A stretch of 64,000 bases of DNA from Aminobacter ciceronei (GCF_014138625.1 NZ_JACJHY010000011.1:108587-172586), one strand, 5' to 3'; counted from the stretch's first letter, positions 1 to 9,292 are shown. Notes: generated by a model from the letters alone, not told the origin. Numbers and translations are program-made.

Positions 1-84
1 GCCTGACTTCGGGAGCGATCGATCGGCGAAGCTGTTCCAGGTTCCACAATACCGACGCATATCAAAACAACAGGAGTATGAGAG

Positions 85-951
85 ATGACCGGATTCGGAA
101 GAACTGTACTGATGGCGCTTTCGGGCGTTGCCATGTCCGCACTCGCCCTCACCTTGGCCAATGCCGCGACGCTCGAGCAGATCAAGAAGTCGGGCACGAT
201 CCGCATCGCTGTCGCCAATGAGATCCCCTATGGCTATGTCGACCCCAAGGGCGAGGCCCTCGGCGCCGGCCCCACGGTTGCCAAGAAGCTGATGGAAAAA
301 CTCGGCATCGAAAAGATCGAATGGGTGACGACCAGCTTCTCTTCGCTTATCCCCGGCCTTCAGGCGGATCGCTTCGACATGGTGGCGGCCGAGATGGCTA
401 TCCTGCCCGACCGTTGCAAGACGGTCCTCTTCTCGGAACCCAATACCTCCTACGGCGAAGGACTTCTGGTTGCTGCGGGCAACCCGAAGGATATCAAGAC
501 ATATGAAGATTTCGCCAAGAATTCCGCGCTCAAGGTTGCGATCATGGCGGGTGCCGACCAGTTGGAGATGATGCAGGCGCTGGGCGTTGCCGAAGGTAAT
601 CTGGTGACCATCGCCTCCAACGCCGATGCAATCTCAACGGTTTCAACCGGACGGGCTGATGCCTATGCCGCGACCAGCCTGACGGTGAGCGGACTGGCCA
701 GCCAGAACGACGGCGTGGAAGTGGCGTCCGACTTTGCCGATCCGGTGGTGAACGGCAAAGAGGTTCGCAGTTGGGGCGGGTTCACATTCGCCAGTGGCAA
801 CGAAAGCCTGCGTGATGCCGTGAATGACGCGCTGTCCGAGTTCAAGAAAATGCCGGAGTGGAAGGAGATCGTAACCGGTTACGGGTTCACCGAAGCTGAC
901 GTTTCGGGATCGACTGCTCACACCACAGCCGATCTTTGCAGCGCCGACTAA
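85..951 (+). CDS. ehuB: ABC transporter substrate-binding protein, ectoine/polar amino acid type (EhuB-like)
   Basis: Periplasmic binding protein of the SBP_bac_3 family (288 aa), the usual length. A signal peptide occupies about residues 1-27, ending at ANA-ATL, and is followed by the family opening (LEQIKKSGTIRIAV). An AGTATGAGAG-type leader with AGGAG precedes the ATG by about 9 nt. It heads a B-C-D-A importer operon in the order known for rhizobial ehu ectoine/hydroxyectoine uptake genes. The paired permeases and ATPase also resemble EhuC, EhuD and EhuA, so ectoine is the best guess. No ectoine catabolic (eut) genes are in view, and a related polar amino acid remains possible. A hairpin with a short T-run follows the stop. 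Confidence 0.75.
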   Translation: MTGFGRTVLMALSGVAMSALALTLANAATLEQIKKSGTIRIAVANEIPYGYVDPKGEALGAGPTVAKKLMEKLGIEKIEWVTTSFSSLIPGLQADRFDMVAAEMAILPDRCKTVLFSEPNTSYGEGLLVAAGNPKDIKTYEDFAKNSALKVAIMAGADQLEMMQALGVAEGNLVTIASNADAISTVSTGRADAYAATSLTVSGLASQNDGVEVASDFADPVVNGKEVRSWGGFTFASGNESLRDAVNDALSEFKKMPEWKEIVTGYGFTEADVSGSTAHTTADLCSAD

Positions 952-973
952 GCTGACGGCATAGACGCGATCG

Positions 974-1000
974 AGGCGGGTGCCACGGTACCCGCCTTTT
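974..1000 (+). terminator. Intercistronic hairpin after ehuB-like gene
   Basis: An 8-bp stem (AGGCGGGT at 974-981 pairing with ACCCGCCT at 990-997) is followed by TTTT. It lies between the binding-protein stop and the first permease. Such partial terminators or 3' stabilisers usually give more binding protein than permease; that role is inferred. Confidence 0.6.
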
Positions 1001-1033
1001 CGGTTCTGATCACCTTTCCCGCAGGATCAACTC

Positions 1034-1705
1034 ATGCACTGGTCTGAATATCTCCTTCCCCTGGCGGAGGGCGCGTGGGTCACGGTCCAACTCACCGTCT
1101 ATTCCACGATCTTGGGCGGGGTTCTCGCCTTTGTCTTCGGCATCGGCAAGCTGTCGTCCAACATGGCAATCAAGAGCGTCTCGGTCGGCTATATCGAACT
1201 CTTCCGCGGTACATCGTTGCTCGTGCAGCTATTCTGGCTGTATTTCGCTCTGCCCTTGGCAGGCATGGCGATCGGTATAGACCTGCGGCTGCCGCCAGTG
1301 GTTGCCGGCGTGCTGGCACTTGGCCTCAATATCGGCGCCTACGGTGCCGAAGTCGTGCGCGGCGCCATCCAGTCTGTCCACCAGAACCAGCGCGAAGCGG
1401 CGCGTGCCCTTAACTTCACCCCAAGGCAGACACTGTTCAACATCGTCATCCCGCAGGCAATTCCCGAGATGATGCCTTCATTTGGCAATCTGGCTGTACA
1501 GAACCTCAAGGATACTGCGCTTGTTTCACTGATAAGCCTCGGCGATCTGACCTTCCGCGCCGAACAGATTCGCAACTTCACCCAAGACAGCACGACAATC
1601 TACACGTTGCTGCTGTTGATGTATTTCGGCATGGCTCTGGTGGTCACAGTTGTCATGCACCTTATCGAACGCTTCGCCGGTCGATGGCGCATGGTGGGGA
1701 GCTAG
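1034..1705 (+). CDS. ehuC: ABC transporter permease (EhuC-like, HisM family)
   Basis: Inner-membrane permease of 223 aa in the polar amino acid family. The segment YIELFRGTSLLVQLFWLYF and the EAA loop (GAYGAEVVRGAIQSV, followed by [14 protein letters not shown]) mark the site that docks the ATPase. About five hydrophobic segments are visible, as expected. The combination of FRGTSLLVQLFW and the DTALVSLISLGDLTFRA stretch matches the EhuC subgroup better than generic HisM. It lies 82 bp after the binding protein and 4 bp before the next permease, so the two permeases should be translated together and pair as a heterodimer. Confidence 0.75.
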   Translation: MHWSEYLLPLAEGAWVTVQLTVYSTILGGVLAFVFGIGKLSSNMAIKSVSVGYIELFRGTSLLVQLFWLYFALPLAGMAIGIDLRLPPVVAGVLALGLNIGAYGAEVVRGAIQSVHQNQREAARALNFTPRQTLFNIVIPQAIPEMMPSFGNLAVQNLKDTALVSLISLGDLTFRAEQIRNFTQDSTTIYTLLLLMYFGMALVVTVVMHLIERFAGRWRMVGS

Positions 1706-1709
1706 TTCC

Positions 1710-2402
1710 ATGCTTTTCGGCTTCGAATGGGACCTGACGAACCCGTTGAACTTTGCCATCTCCATCCTGCCTATCCTGCTGGTCGGCATGTGGGTGACAA
1801 TTCAGGCAACCGTACTCGGCTTCTTCGTCGCATTGGTGCTCGGGCTCTTTCTTGCCGTTCTCAAGAGCGCGCGGTCGCGGTTCATTGCCTGGCCGGCACG
1901 ACTCGTCACCGAATTCATTCGCGACACACCACTGCTGGTACAGTTGTTCTTCCTCTACTACGTGCTGCCCGAATACGGCATCGTGCTGCCGGCTTTCATG
2001 ACCGGGGCGCTCGCCTTGGGCATCCAGTACAGTGCCTATACTTCGGAAGTCTACCGCGCCGGCATCGAGGCAGTAGGCAGAGACCAGCGCGAGGCGGCCC
2101 GTGCGCTCAACCTATCGGCCGCCAACACCTTTACCCACATTGTCGTGCCGCAGGCAGTGCCGCGCATCGTGCCGGCAATGGGCAATTATCTGGTCTCAAT
2201 CATGAAGGACGTTCCGGTGCTGTCGGTTGTGACTGTTCTCGAAATGCTCAATGTCGCCAAGATCATCGGCGACCGCACCTTCGACTATCTCGTACCGCTG
2301 TCGCTGGTTGGCTGCCTTTATCTCGTCATGACTCTTGTGGCCTCGGCCGGCGTCCGCGTTCTCGACACCTACCTTCCCAAGCAAGGACTTCCGCTGAAAT
2401 GA
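1710..2402 (+). CDS. ehuD: ABC transporter permease (EhuD-like, HisQ/HisM family)
   Basis: Second permease of 230 aa. The ATG at 1710 was chosen over an in-frame ATG at 1650 because the earlier one lies inside the preceding gene, and MLFGFEWDL is a normal N-terminus for the family. EAA-loop residues ([19 protein letters not shown]) and the conserved [15 protein letters not shown] segment are present. It should form the membrane channel with the upstream permease. Its stop codon overlaps the ATPase start (ATGA), which indicates translational coupling. Confidence 0.75.
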   Translation: MLFGFEWDLTNPLNFAISILPILLVGMWVTIQATVLGFFVALVLGLFLAVLKSARSRFIAWPARLVTEFIRDTPLLVQLFFLYYVLPEYGIVLPAFMTGALALGIQYSAYTSEVYRAGIEAVGRDQREAARALNLSAANTFTHIVVPQAVPRIVPAMGNYLVSIMKDVPVLSVVTVLEMLNVAKIIGDRTFDYLVPLSLVGCLYLVMTLVASAGVRVLDTYLPKQGLPLK

Positions 2403-3169
2403 CCGATGCCATCATAAGATTCGACAAGGTGGTCAAACGTTTTGGCGACCTCACCGTGCTCGACGAGCTCGATTTCGAGGTCAAGAAGGGCGAAAAGGTC
2501 TCGATCATCGGCCCTTCAGGGTCAGGCAAGTCGACGGTGCTGCGTATCCTGATGACGCTCGAGGGGATTGATGGCGGCGTTGTCCATGTCGACGGCGAAC
2601 CACTATGGCATGAACTGCGCGAGGGCTCCCTCCTGCCGGCCAGCGAAGCGCATCTGCGCCGAATGCGCTCCAAACTGGGCATGGTGTTTCAACAGTTCAA
2701 CCTGTTTCCTCACATGACGGTGATGCGCAACATTACCGAAGCTCCTGTAAAAGTACTTGGCCTTGGCAAGAAGGAGGCACAGCTACGCGCCGAGGAACTG
2801 CTGGATCTGGTAGGTCTTGCCGATCAGGCGAAGAAATTCCCGCATCAGCTGTCTGGGGGACAGCAGCAACGTGTCGGTATAGCGCGTGCACTTGCGATGA
2901 GGCCCAGTATCCTGTTGTTTGATGAACCAACGTCGGCGCTCGACCCTGAATTGGTGGGTGAGGTGCTTACGGTTATCGGCCGGCTTGCTGAAGAACACGA
3001 CCTGACCATGCTGCTCGTAACCCACGAGATGCGGTTTGCACGCGAGATATCCGACCGTGTCTGCTTCTTCGACCGCGGGCAAATCCGCGAGGAAGGGACG
3101 CCGGACGAGCTTTTCACCGATCCAAGTGAAGAGAGAACACGTGAGTTCCTGAAAGCGATCCTAGACTAG
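2399..3169 (+). CDS. ehuA: ABC transporter ATP-binding protein (EhuA-like)
   Basis: Cytoplasmic ATPase of 256 aa. Walker A is GPSGSGKST (about 38-46), the signature is LSGGQQQR, Walker B is [15 protein letters not shown] and the H-loop is LLVTHEM. An insertion between Walker A and the Q-loop ([15 protein letters not shown] onward) is typical of EhuA-type ATPases. The start overlaps the upstream stop by 4 nt. The gene ends exactly at the CTAG target of an IS481-family remnant, so its stop TAG lies within the duplicated target, but the reading frame is intact. Confidence 0.78.
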   Translation: MTDAIIRFDKVVKRFGDLTVLDELDFEVKKGEKVSIIGPSGSGKSTVLRILMTLEGIDGGVVHVDGEPLWHELREGSLLPASEAHLRRMRSKLGMVFQQFNLFPHMTVMRNITEAPVKVLGLGKKEAQLRAEELLDLVGLADQAKKFPHQLSGGQQQRVGIARALAMRPSILLFDEPTSALDPELVGEVLTVIGRLAEEHDLTMLLVTHEMRFAREISDRVCFFDRGQIREEGTPDELFTDPSEERTREFLKAILD

Positions 3170-3634
3170 GTGTTCAGTCCCGAGGTCAAGTGGACCAGGT
3201 CGAACCGGAAGCGATCTGGCTGATAGGCCCAGTCCGTACAGATGGCTTCGAAGGATGCAAGACCGCGAAGGGTCTTGAGGGGTCGGACGAATATTGCAGC
3301 CTTTGAGGAAGGCGGCAAGGTGATCTTCAGAGTTGGCGGTGAGTCTCGTAGTGATACCGCTGAACCGGTTGCCTCCCGCAGCGCATAGAGGAAGTCATCC
3401 AGAGGCTGCAGCGTATGCTTACGAAAGGCAACGACCGTCGCCTCTCAATTGGCGGCTTGCACGGTCATCGGCCCCATCGGCGCATCGTGGACAAAAGCCC
3501 GTTGTGCCACGTGGCAACAGATTTCTGATTTAGTCGTGCTGCACGGCTAGCTCGTTGAGCGGAGCGTTCGATCGCTGTATCGCTGCTCGGATGGCGTGCG
3601 TGGTCGTGGCACTGCCGCGGAGTATCTGTCCCAT
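3166..3634 (-). pseudogene. Decayed IS481-family transposase
   Basis: Reading the minus strand from 3634 gives MGQILRGSATTTHAIRAAIQ, then a stop and frameshift, FVHDAPMGP, another stop, VVAFRKHTLQPLDDFLYAL, RYHYETHRQL, and finally the C-terminal block VRPLKTLRGLASFEAICTDW followed by HLTSGLNT. These are start, middle and end pieces of a rhizobial IS481-family transposase. The order is kept but most of the DDE core is deleted, leaving about 470 bp where roughly 950 bp is normal. Several frameshifts and stops show it is dead. Its terminal TAG falls in the flanking CTAG target copy. Confidence 0.85.
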
Positions 3635-3695
3635 AGCTTCTCCCGGAATGAAGGATCAGCTTGACTGCCTCCCGCCACACTCCGGGACCAAACAG
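3170..3695. mobile_element. IS481-family insertion remnant with inverted ends and CTAG target duplication
   Basis: The left end TGTTCAGTCCCGAG (from 3171) matches the inverse of the right end, TGTTTGGTCCCGGAG (ending at 3694). Each end abuts a CTAG copy (3166-3169 and 3696-3699). Removing the element and one CTAG rejoins a perfect 14-bp palindrome, CTAGACTAGTCTAG. IS481-family elements are known to choose CTAG-centred targets. The element is internally deleted and cannot transpose on its own. It separates the convergent ehuA-like and sigma-54 regulator genes without damaging either. Confidence 0.82.
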
Positions 3696-3700
3696 CTAGT

Positions 3701-5035
3701 CTAGTCGCCTTCGCCCTCGCCGGCCACCGAGATGCCGAACTTGCGCATCTTGAGATAAAGCGTCTTGCGCGAAATGCCGAGCGTGTCGGCCGTGGCGCCG
3801 ATCCGGCCGTCGTGATGAGCCAGGCTGTCGAGTATGACGGCCCGTTCGTGCCGGTCCATCCGCGCCTCGAGGCTGTCGCTGTTGCCGGCTGGCCTGTCGA
3901 ACATCGCATGATCTTCCAGACCAAGCATGAAACGCTCGGCGACGTTGCGAAGCTCGCGAACGTTTCCCGGCCACGGCCTGCTTTCGAGCTCGGCCAGCCA
4001 GGCAGCTTCCACCTTGGGGGCCGTTCGCCCCTGGCGCTTGGCAGCGAGTCCGAGAAAATGGCGAAACAGCAGGCCGACATCGCTCTTGCGGGCGGCAAGC
4101 GGCGGAATCTCGACGCGGGCGATATCGAGACGGAAGACAAGATCCTCGCGGAACTTGCCTTGCCGTGCCAGCTGATGCAGGTCCGCCTTGGTCGCCGCGA
4201 CGACCTTGATATCGACAGGCAGCTCTACATTCGAGCCGAGCCGCTCGATGACCCGCTCCTGGAGCACGCGCAGCAGCCGTACCTGGGCGACGAGCGGCAT
4301 CGATTCGATCTCGTCTAGAAACAGCGTGCCGCCGCTGGCGTGTTCGATCTTGCCGATCCGGCGCTCGCGGGCGCCGGTGAAGGCGCCGGCCTCGTGGCCG
4401 AGAAGCTCGGTTTCCAGCATGGTCTCGGGGATTGCCCCGCAATTGACCGCAACGAAGCGCCCCTTGCGACCGCTGAAATCGTGGATGGCGCGCGCCGTCA
4501 CTTCCTTGCCGGTGCCGGTTTCGCCGATGATCAGGACGTCGGTTGCAGCACCTGCGATCCGCTTCAGCTTCTCACGCAAGGCGACCATCGGCGCGGAATG
4601 ACCGATCAGCCGCGTCTCCCAGGCGTCCGTCTCCGACGACAGCCGAAGCTGCCGGTTTTCGATGACAAGATGCCGGTGGTCACGGGCCCGGCGCACCGTC
4701 TCGATCAGGTGCAGCGGATCGGCGGGCTTTTCGAGAAAGTCCCAGGCACCGTCGCGCATCGCCCGCAGCGCCATCGGAATGTCGCCATGGCCAGACATCA
4801 GGATGATGGGAATTTCGCGGTCGATCTTGCGTACCGCCGCCACCAGATCGAAGCCGTCATGATCGGGCATGCGCACGTCCGAAACGATGACGGCCGAGGT
4901 GTCTGCCCTCAATCCGGCGAGCGCCGATTTGACCGACCCATGCGCGGCCACACGCAGCTCTTCGAGCTCCAGCACTTCACGGCAGGCGTCAAGCACATTG
5001 GCGTCGTCATCGATCAGGATGATGTCGGGCGTCAT
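3701..5035 (-). CDS. Sigma-54-dependent response regulator (PgtA/DctD-like)
   Basis: NtrC-family regulator of 444 aa. The receiver domain (about 1-120) has the acidic pocket D9-D11, phosphoacceptor D53 (VSDVRMPD) and a KP pair near 103. The AAA+ domain (about 143-370) has Walker A GETGTGKE (171-178), the sigma-54 contact loop GAFTGA (217-222) and Walker B GGTLFLDE. A Fis-type HTH ends the protein (about 400-440). It should activate sigma-54 promoters when phosphorylated by the kinase encoded just upstream, with which it overlaps by 4 nt. The binding-protein/kinase/regulator arrangement resembles Salmonella pgtCBA. The target promoter is not evident here. Confidence 0.88.
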   Translation of the reverse strand: MTPDIILIDDDANVLDACREVLELEELRVAAHGSVKSALAGLRADTSAVIVSDVRMPDHDGFDLVAAVRKIDREIPIILMSGHGDIPMALRAMRDGAWDFLEKPADPLHLIETVRRARDHRHLVIENRQLRLSSETDAWETRLIGHSAPMVALREKLKRIAGAATDVLIIGETGTGKEVTARAIHDFSGRKGRFVAVNCGAIPETMLETELLGHEAGAFTGARERRIGKIEHASGGTLFLDEIESMPLVAQVRLLRVLQERVIERLGSNVELPVDIKVVAATKADLHQLARQGKFREDLVFRLDIARVEIPPLAARKSDVGLLFRHFLGLAAKRQGRTAPKVEAAWLAELESRPWPGNVRELRNVAERFMLGLEDHAMFDRPAGNSDSLEARMDRHERAVILDSLAHHDGRIGATADTLGISRKTLYLKMRKFGISVAGEGEGD

Positions 5036-6948
5036 TCAGGTCCTTTCAGGCTAACAAGAAAGCGGGTGCCTTGCGGACCGGTCTCGAGGATCGAAATGTC
5101 GCCGCCGAAATCCTTGACGATGTTGTAGGAAATCGACAAGCCGAGCCCGAGGCCGGACCCGACCGGCTTGGTGGTAAAGAACGGATCGAACACCGCACCG
5201 ACATCGGTTGGCGCGATGCCCATGCCGGTATCGCCGACGATCAGGCGGGCACCCGCCCCGTCTGGTTCCACCAGGACACTGACATGCCTCACGGGCTGGC
5301 CCTTGACGGCGTCGAGCGCATTGGCAACCAGATTGACCGCGACCTGTTCGAGCCGCACCGGCTCGGCCATCACATTGGCCCGACCAGCGTCAGGCAGGCT
5401 GACGTCGAGAACGACGCCTTCCTCTTCGAAGCGGTGCTCGAGCAGCGCAAGCGCATCGCGCACGCAGGCGGAGATGTCAGTCGGCCTGAGCTTCGCGTCC
5501 GGGCGGCGGGCAAAGCGCCTGATGTGGCTGATATGGTCAGCCATCCGGCCGGTCAGCGCCTTGATCTTGTCCAGGTTGACCAGCGCCTGCTCGCCCTTGC
5601 CGCGCGATATCAGCGTCGAGCCGCTGTGGATGTGGGCGCGGATGGCAGCCAGAGGCTGGTTGAGCTCGTGGCCGATACCGGCGGCCATCTGGCCGAGGGC
5701 AGCGAGCTTTGCCGACTGGACAAGCTCGTCGCGGGTTTGCCGGAACATCGTCAGCGCATGGGCGAGATCGCCGAGTTCGTCGGCGCCTTCGGGCAATGCT
5801 GCGGCCGTCGGCCTGCCGCTGCTGATGGCGCCAGCTTCGTCAGCAAGCAAGCGAATGCGGCTGAGCAGGTTGCGCTGGACGTAGAAGATGCCGATCCCCA
5901 ACGCCAGCACCACAGACAGGACGGCGATCGCCGCCAGCAGCTTGCGCCCGGTGTCGATGGCCGCAGCGGCACGTTTGGCGGCGGCATTGGCACTTGCCTC
6001 GATCGCCACGACTTCGGCTGCGATCTTGCGGCCGAGCTCGTCGACCAGCCGACCGTTCTGGCCGGCAAGCTCGGTCAGCCTGGCCGCCTCGATCATCTCC
6101 GAGCGCTTGCGGTTCGGGATCCCGGTCTGGGCGTTGGATTGCTCAAGGATGCGGCCGCTCAACTGGCGCACGGTGATGCTGTCCGGCCAGTTGCCAAGCG
6201 TTCCCAGCCGGTTGGCCAGTTCGTCGGCGCTGTCGCCGAGGAAGGCGTTGGTTTCCTGCACCTCCTCGGCCGTGGTGGCATTCACCAGCCGACCGATGAG
6301 GCCTGTCGCAAGATTGGCCTGCGACACGGCAGTCAGCAGCGCTTCACTCTTGCGCTGTTCGGCCAGCGCTGCCGCTCCATGGCTGTTACGTGTTTCGGCC
6401 TCGATGTTGAAACGGATATCCTCGACCAGCGGCTCGGCTTCGTCGAGCAGGTCGGCCTGCACCCATCTGAGTTCGTCGATATCCGAGCGCATGGCCTCCA
6501 GCAGTGTGAAACGCTTGCCGGCGGCGACATCGATCTGACGCAGATTGTCGTTGATCCCGTTGGCAAGCGGCAGCAAGGCGCCGACCGGCGAGTTGGAATC
6601 GCTTTCGGCCAGCAATGACTGCAGCAGCTTCAACCGCTCGGCATAGATGGCGCGGATCTCGTTGAACTCGCTGCGCGTCTCCGCCCCCGCCAACACCGCC
6701 GTGACCGAGCCGATGTCGGCGCCCGCCGTTGAGAGGCGGGAGGCGTAAGCCAGTTGCGGCATCTGTTCGTTGGCGATCCGTGACAGCTCTCCGGATAGGC
6801 GTTCGTAAGACAGCCAGCCGACGACGCAGGCGCCCACGGCAAGGCCGACAATGGCAATGAAGGCCAGAGCGAGGCGGGCGCCGATGCCAAAGCGCCAGTC
6901 GCGGGTTGCGGCAGCGCCGGGATGATCGACCGCCATCATTGCCGCCAT
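5032..6948 (-). CDS. Sensor histidine kinase with helical periplasmic sensor (PgtB/TorS-like)
   Basis: Membrane kinase of 638 aa. Transmembrane segments lie near 26-46 and 338-357 and bracket a roughly 290-residue, mostly helical periplasmic domain of the TorS/PgtB type. A HAMP region follows (about 355-408), then HisKA with the phosphorylated His428 in GIGHELNQPLAAI, and a HATPase domain with NALDAV, GDTGMGIAP, FFTTK and GSGLGLGLS. It should autophosphorylate and pass phosphate to the adjacent sigma-54 regulator. It overlaps the binding-protein gene by 13 nt, so the three proteins are probably made together, with the binding protein presenting ligand to this sensor domain. Confidence 0.87.
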   Translation of the reverse strand: MAAMMAVDHPGAAATRDWRFGIGARLALAFIAIVGLAVGACVVGWLSYERLSGELSRIANEQMPQLAYASRLSTAGADIGSVTAVLAGAETRSEFNEIRAIYAERLKLLQSLLAESDSNSPVGALLPLANGINDNLRQIDVAAGKRFTLLEAMRSDIDELRWVQADLLDEAEPLVEDIRFNIEAETRNSHGAAALAEQRKSEALLTAVSQANLATGLIGRLVNATTAEEVQETNAFLGDSADELANRLGTLGNWPDSITVRQLSGRILEQSNAQTGIPNRKRSEMIEAARLTELAGQNGRLVDELGRKIAAEVVAIEASANAAAKRAAAAIDTGRKLLAAIAVLSVVLALGIGIFYVQRNLLSRIRLLADEAGAISSGRPTAAALPEGADELGDLAHALTMFRQTRDELVQSAKLAALGQMAAGIGHELNQPLAAIRAHIHSGSTLISRGKGEQALVNLDKIKALTGRMADHISHIRRFARRPDAKLRPTDISACVRDALALLEHRFEEEGVVLDVSLPDAGRANVMAEPVRLEQVAVNLVANALDAVKGQPVRHVSVLVEPDGAGARLIVGDTGMGIAPTDVGAVFDPFFTTKPVGSGLGLGLSISYNIVKDFGGDISILETGPQGTRFLVSLKGPE

Positions 6949-8285
6949 GGCTGATAACGCAGACTGTCGGGATCACGCGACGCAGTCATGATCAGGCTTT
7001 CTGCAGCAGCCAGGTTTTGCTCGATGGTGCTGCGCAAGGCGCGGGCGAATGCCTGCTGCTCGGGCGAGCGCACCGCCCCGCGCGGCCATTCCGTCTTCAG
7101 TGGGTCGGCAAGGCTCGTCATCTCCTCTGCCGAGAGCGGCGGCATGCTCAGCAAGGCACGGGCCCTCCCCAGCATCTCTTGCCGTTGCGGATCGTCAATG
7201 TTTGCCGTCTCCAGATCGGTAAGCCGCTTCCACAACCGCGCGAGCATTGCCCGGCGGCGCACGATGTAATCGTCGAACATGAGGTTGACGAGTCCATATC
7301 GCGCTGCCGAGGCGGATGGGTCGAAGCTGTGGTACTTCAGCAGGCCGTCGCCAGCCTGCTGCGGCAGCAGCCCTCCGTTCAACGACGCCAGCACGGGAAT
7401 GCGACCGACTGCCGGCGTGAGCAGGATTTTCTGGCCCTCCTCCGAAAGAACGAAATCGACGAAGCGCTCCGCGCCCTCGATGTTGCGCGAACGCGACAGG
7501 ATGGCGATGCTTGCGGGCACGAAGACCGCATTGCGTGGCGTGATGAAGACATTGTCGGCATTGGCCAGATCCGGTGCCCGCGCCAGGAAGTCGATGGTGA
7601 TACCGATGCCGAAGCGCCGCTGCGCGACGCCGGAAGCAACACCGAAGCTGCGCGCCGTGACCGTCGACAGGTTGCCGCCCAACTGCGACAGCAGCGCCCA
7701 GCCGTGATCCCAGCCGTAGGTCTGCAGCAGCGCTTCGACGATCAGGTGCGTCGTGCCCGAGCGCGACGGCGAGGTGATGCCGATGTGTCCCGAATAGACC
7801 GGCTTGATCAGGTCCTGCCAGTCGCGCGGGACCGGCAGGCCGTGCTGCGCGAGATAGGATGGATTGTAGACGAAGCCATAGCCCGACAAGGCGAAGCCGA
7901 GATAGTAGCCGCCGGGATCGTCGACCGGATAACCGAGTACCCTGGCAGGTGCGCCGGTTGGCCGCGGCGCGATCGGTCGCAGTTCACCTGTCCGCTTCAG
8001 CAGCTCGAAGGCATCGGCGGCGGAAGCCCAGAAGATGTCGGCGGCAACTTCCGTCTTCTCGATGATGAAGCGGCTGGCGCTTGCCGTGTTGCGCTGGATG
8101 ACGACGAGGCGGATGTCGGCGTTGCGGCGCTCAAAGGCCCTCTGGAACGGCTCGATGAAGGATGGCGGATAGGAAGTGACCACGACGAGGTCACGACGCT
8201 CCGCCGCCCAGACGGCGCCGGCAAGCGATGCGAGCGTGCACATGGCCGACAGCACGAGCGCCGACAAGATACCTATCCTGGCCAA
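6936..8285 (-). CDS. Periplasmic extracellular solute-binding protein, signalling type (PgtC-like)
   Basis: Family-1 extracellular solute-binding protein of 449 aa. The apparent start is TTG at 8285 and gives a signal peptide of about 27 residues ending AVWA-AER. The body (DLVVVTSYPPSFIEPF, then the KPVYSGHIGITSPSRSGTTHL region) resembles iron/sugar-phosphate binding proteins such as AfuA and PgtC. No permease or ATPase genes adjoin it. It is instead fused by overlap to a kinase and regulator, as PgtC is in Salmonella, where it is needed for induction of the phosphoglycerate transporter. It is therefore probably a ligand receptor for the kinase rather than an importer subunit. The ligand is unknown. 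Confidence 0.75.
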   Translation of the reverse strand: MARIGILSALVLSAMCTLASLAGAVWAAERRDLVVVTSYPPSFIEPFQRAFERRNADIRLVVIQRNTASASRFIIEKTEVAADIFWASAADAFELLKRTGELRPIAPRPTGAPARVLGYPVDDPGGYYLGFALSGYGFVYNPSYLAQHGLPVPRDWQDLIKPVYSGHIGITSPSRSGTTHLIVEALLQTYGWDHGWALLSQLGGNLSTVTARSFGVASGVAQRRFGIGITIDFLARAPDLANADNVFITPRNAVFVPASIAILSRSRNIEGAERFVDFVLSEEGQKILLTPAVGRIPVLASLNGGLLPQQAGDGLLKYHSFDPSASAARYGLVNLMFDDYIVRRRAMLARLWKRLTDLETANIDDPQRQEMLGRARALLSMPPLSAEEMTSLADPLKTEWPRGAVRSPEQQAFARALRSTIEQNLAAAESLIMTASRDPDSLRYQPWRQ

Positions 8286-8385
8286 TCTGCCCTCATCGTC
8301 GTGGCCGCCTTCGTGGAAACGCTCAATCTAACGTATGGCCATCCAGAGGCGCCACCCCGGACGGCCCTGCGACGGCAGGCCCCTC

Positions 8386-9060
8386 TCAGTCGTTCCTGCC
8401 GCGCGTTTCCTCGAGGAACGTCACCAGGGCGCGGCCGGCGCCGAGAATGTGGTCGCGGGTGAGCTCGGCAGCCTTGTCGGCATCGCCCGCGATACAGGCA
8501 TCGAGAATACCCTTGTGCTCGCGCCGTGCCCGGCTCATGCCGTTGGTCAGCGTCAACTGGGCGCGCAAATAGCGGTCGATGCGGTCGAGCGAAGCGCGCA
8601 CGATCTGCAGGTAGTAGGGCCGTCGCGCCGCCTCGTAGAGGCTGTAGTGGAAGTTGCGGTTGATCTCGCCCCACATCGCCGAATTGGCCTCGCTGTCGAA
8701 CGCTTGGCAGTGGCGTCGGGCCGCGTCGAGGGTCTTTCCGGTCAACTTCGGCACGGCCAGTCGGATGACCTCGGCCTCGATCAGCGCACGGAACTCGAAT
8801 ATCTCCTCGATCTCCTCGATCGACAAGCCTGCAACGACTGCGCCCTTGTAGCGCTGCGTGGTGATCAGGCCGTTCTGCTCGAGCCGCGACAGCGCCTCGC
8901 GCACCGGGATGCGGCTGGTGTTGAACATCAAGGCGATCTGGTCCTGCCTCAGGTTTTCGCCTTCGGCGAGGTCACCCTCGATGATCGCCTTGCGCAGCGC
9001 CTCGTAGACGATATCGGCCGCCGATGCGGCCTGCCTGATATCGACGGTCTCCAGTTTCAT
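8386..9060 (-). CDS. GntR-family transcriptional regulator, FadR/FCD subfamily
   Basis: Regulator of 224 aa from the ATG at 9060. In-frame codons further upstream to 9165 are less likely because they encode no family sequence. The N-terminal winged helix (about 12-75) includes [20 protein letters not shown], and a helical FCD ligand domain follows with metal-binding His candidates in [13 protein letters not shown] and [13 protein letters not shown]. It is transcribed divergently from the proline-racemase-family gene and probably represses or activates that gene in response to a hydroxyproline- or proline-derived acid. This role is inferred from position. Confidence 0.82.
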   Translation of the reverse strand: MKLETVDIRQAASAADIVYEALRKAIIEGDLAEGENLRQDQIALMFNTSRIPVREALSRLEQNGLITTQRYKGAVVAGLSIEEIEEIFEFRALIEAEVIRLAVPKLTGKTLDAARRHCQAFDSEANSAMWGEINRNFHYSLYEAARRPYYLQIVRASLDRIDRYLRAQLTLTNGMSRARREHKGILDACIAGDADKAAELTRDHILGAGRALVTFLEETRGRND

Positions 9061-9159
9061 TGCGGTCCAACCTTGCGGGATTGCGGCAAACGGCCAAGCC
9101 TCGGTGATAGGTGCTGCAACGGCGCGGGGCAACATGCCCAGCATTTTCTTCCCGCACAA

Positions 9160-9182
9160 TTGCATATTCCAGATTGTATATT
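9160..9182. promoter_or_regulatory. Candidate operator: paired TTGCATATT / TTGTATATT boxes
   Basis: Two near-identical 9-bp boxes, TTGCATATT at 9160-9168 and TTGTATATT at 9174-9182, lie 14 bp apart in an AT-rich island within the 232-bp divergent intergenic region. GntR/FadR proteins often bind GTATAC-like sites, so the adjacent FadR-type regulator is the obvious candidate. The assignment rests on position and sequence flavour only. Confidence 0.35.
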
Positions 9183-9292
9183 GGATCCGATGTTTCTATG
9201 GGTGCCAAGGTGCGAGCGGCGAAGGCACGATACGGCAACGCGACCGGTATCGTAGCGGAAGCCGACAAGGCGAATTCACGGGGAGGCGAAGG

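Noticed and set aside
3333..3533. Plus-strand open frame within the IS481 remnant
   Set aside because: It is the reverse side of the decayed transposase and shows no independent coding signal.
5071..6618. Long open frame of about 515 codons antisense to the histidine kinase
   Set aside because: No family resemblance, Arg/Gly/Asp-rich composition typical of antisense frames in high-GC genes, and the opposite strand encodes a complete kinase.
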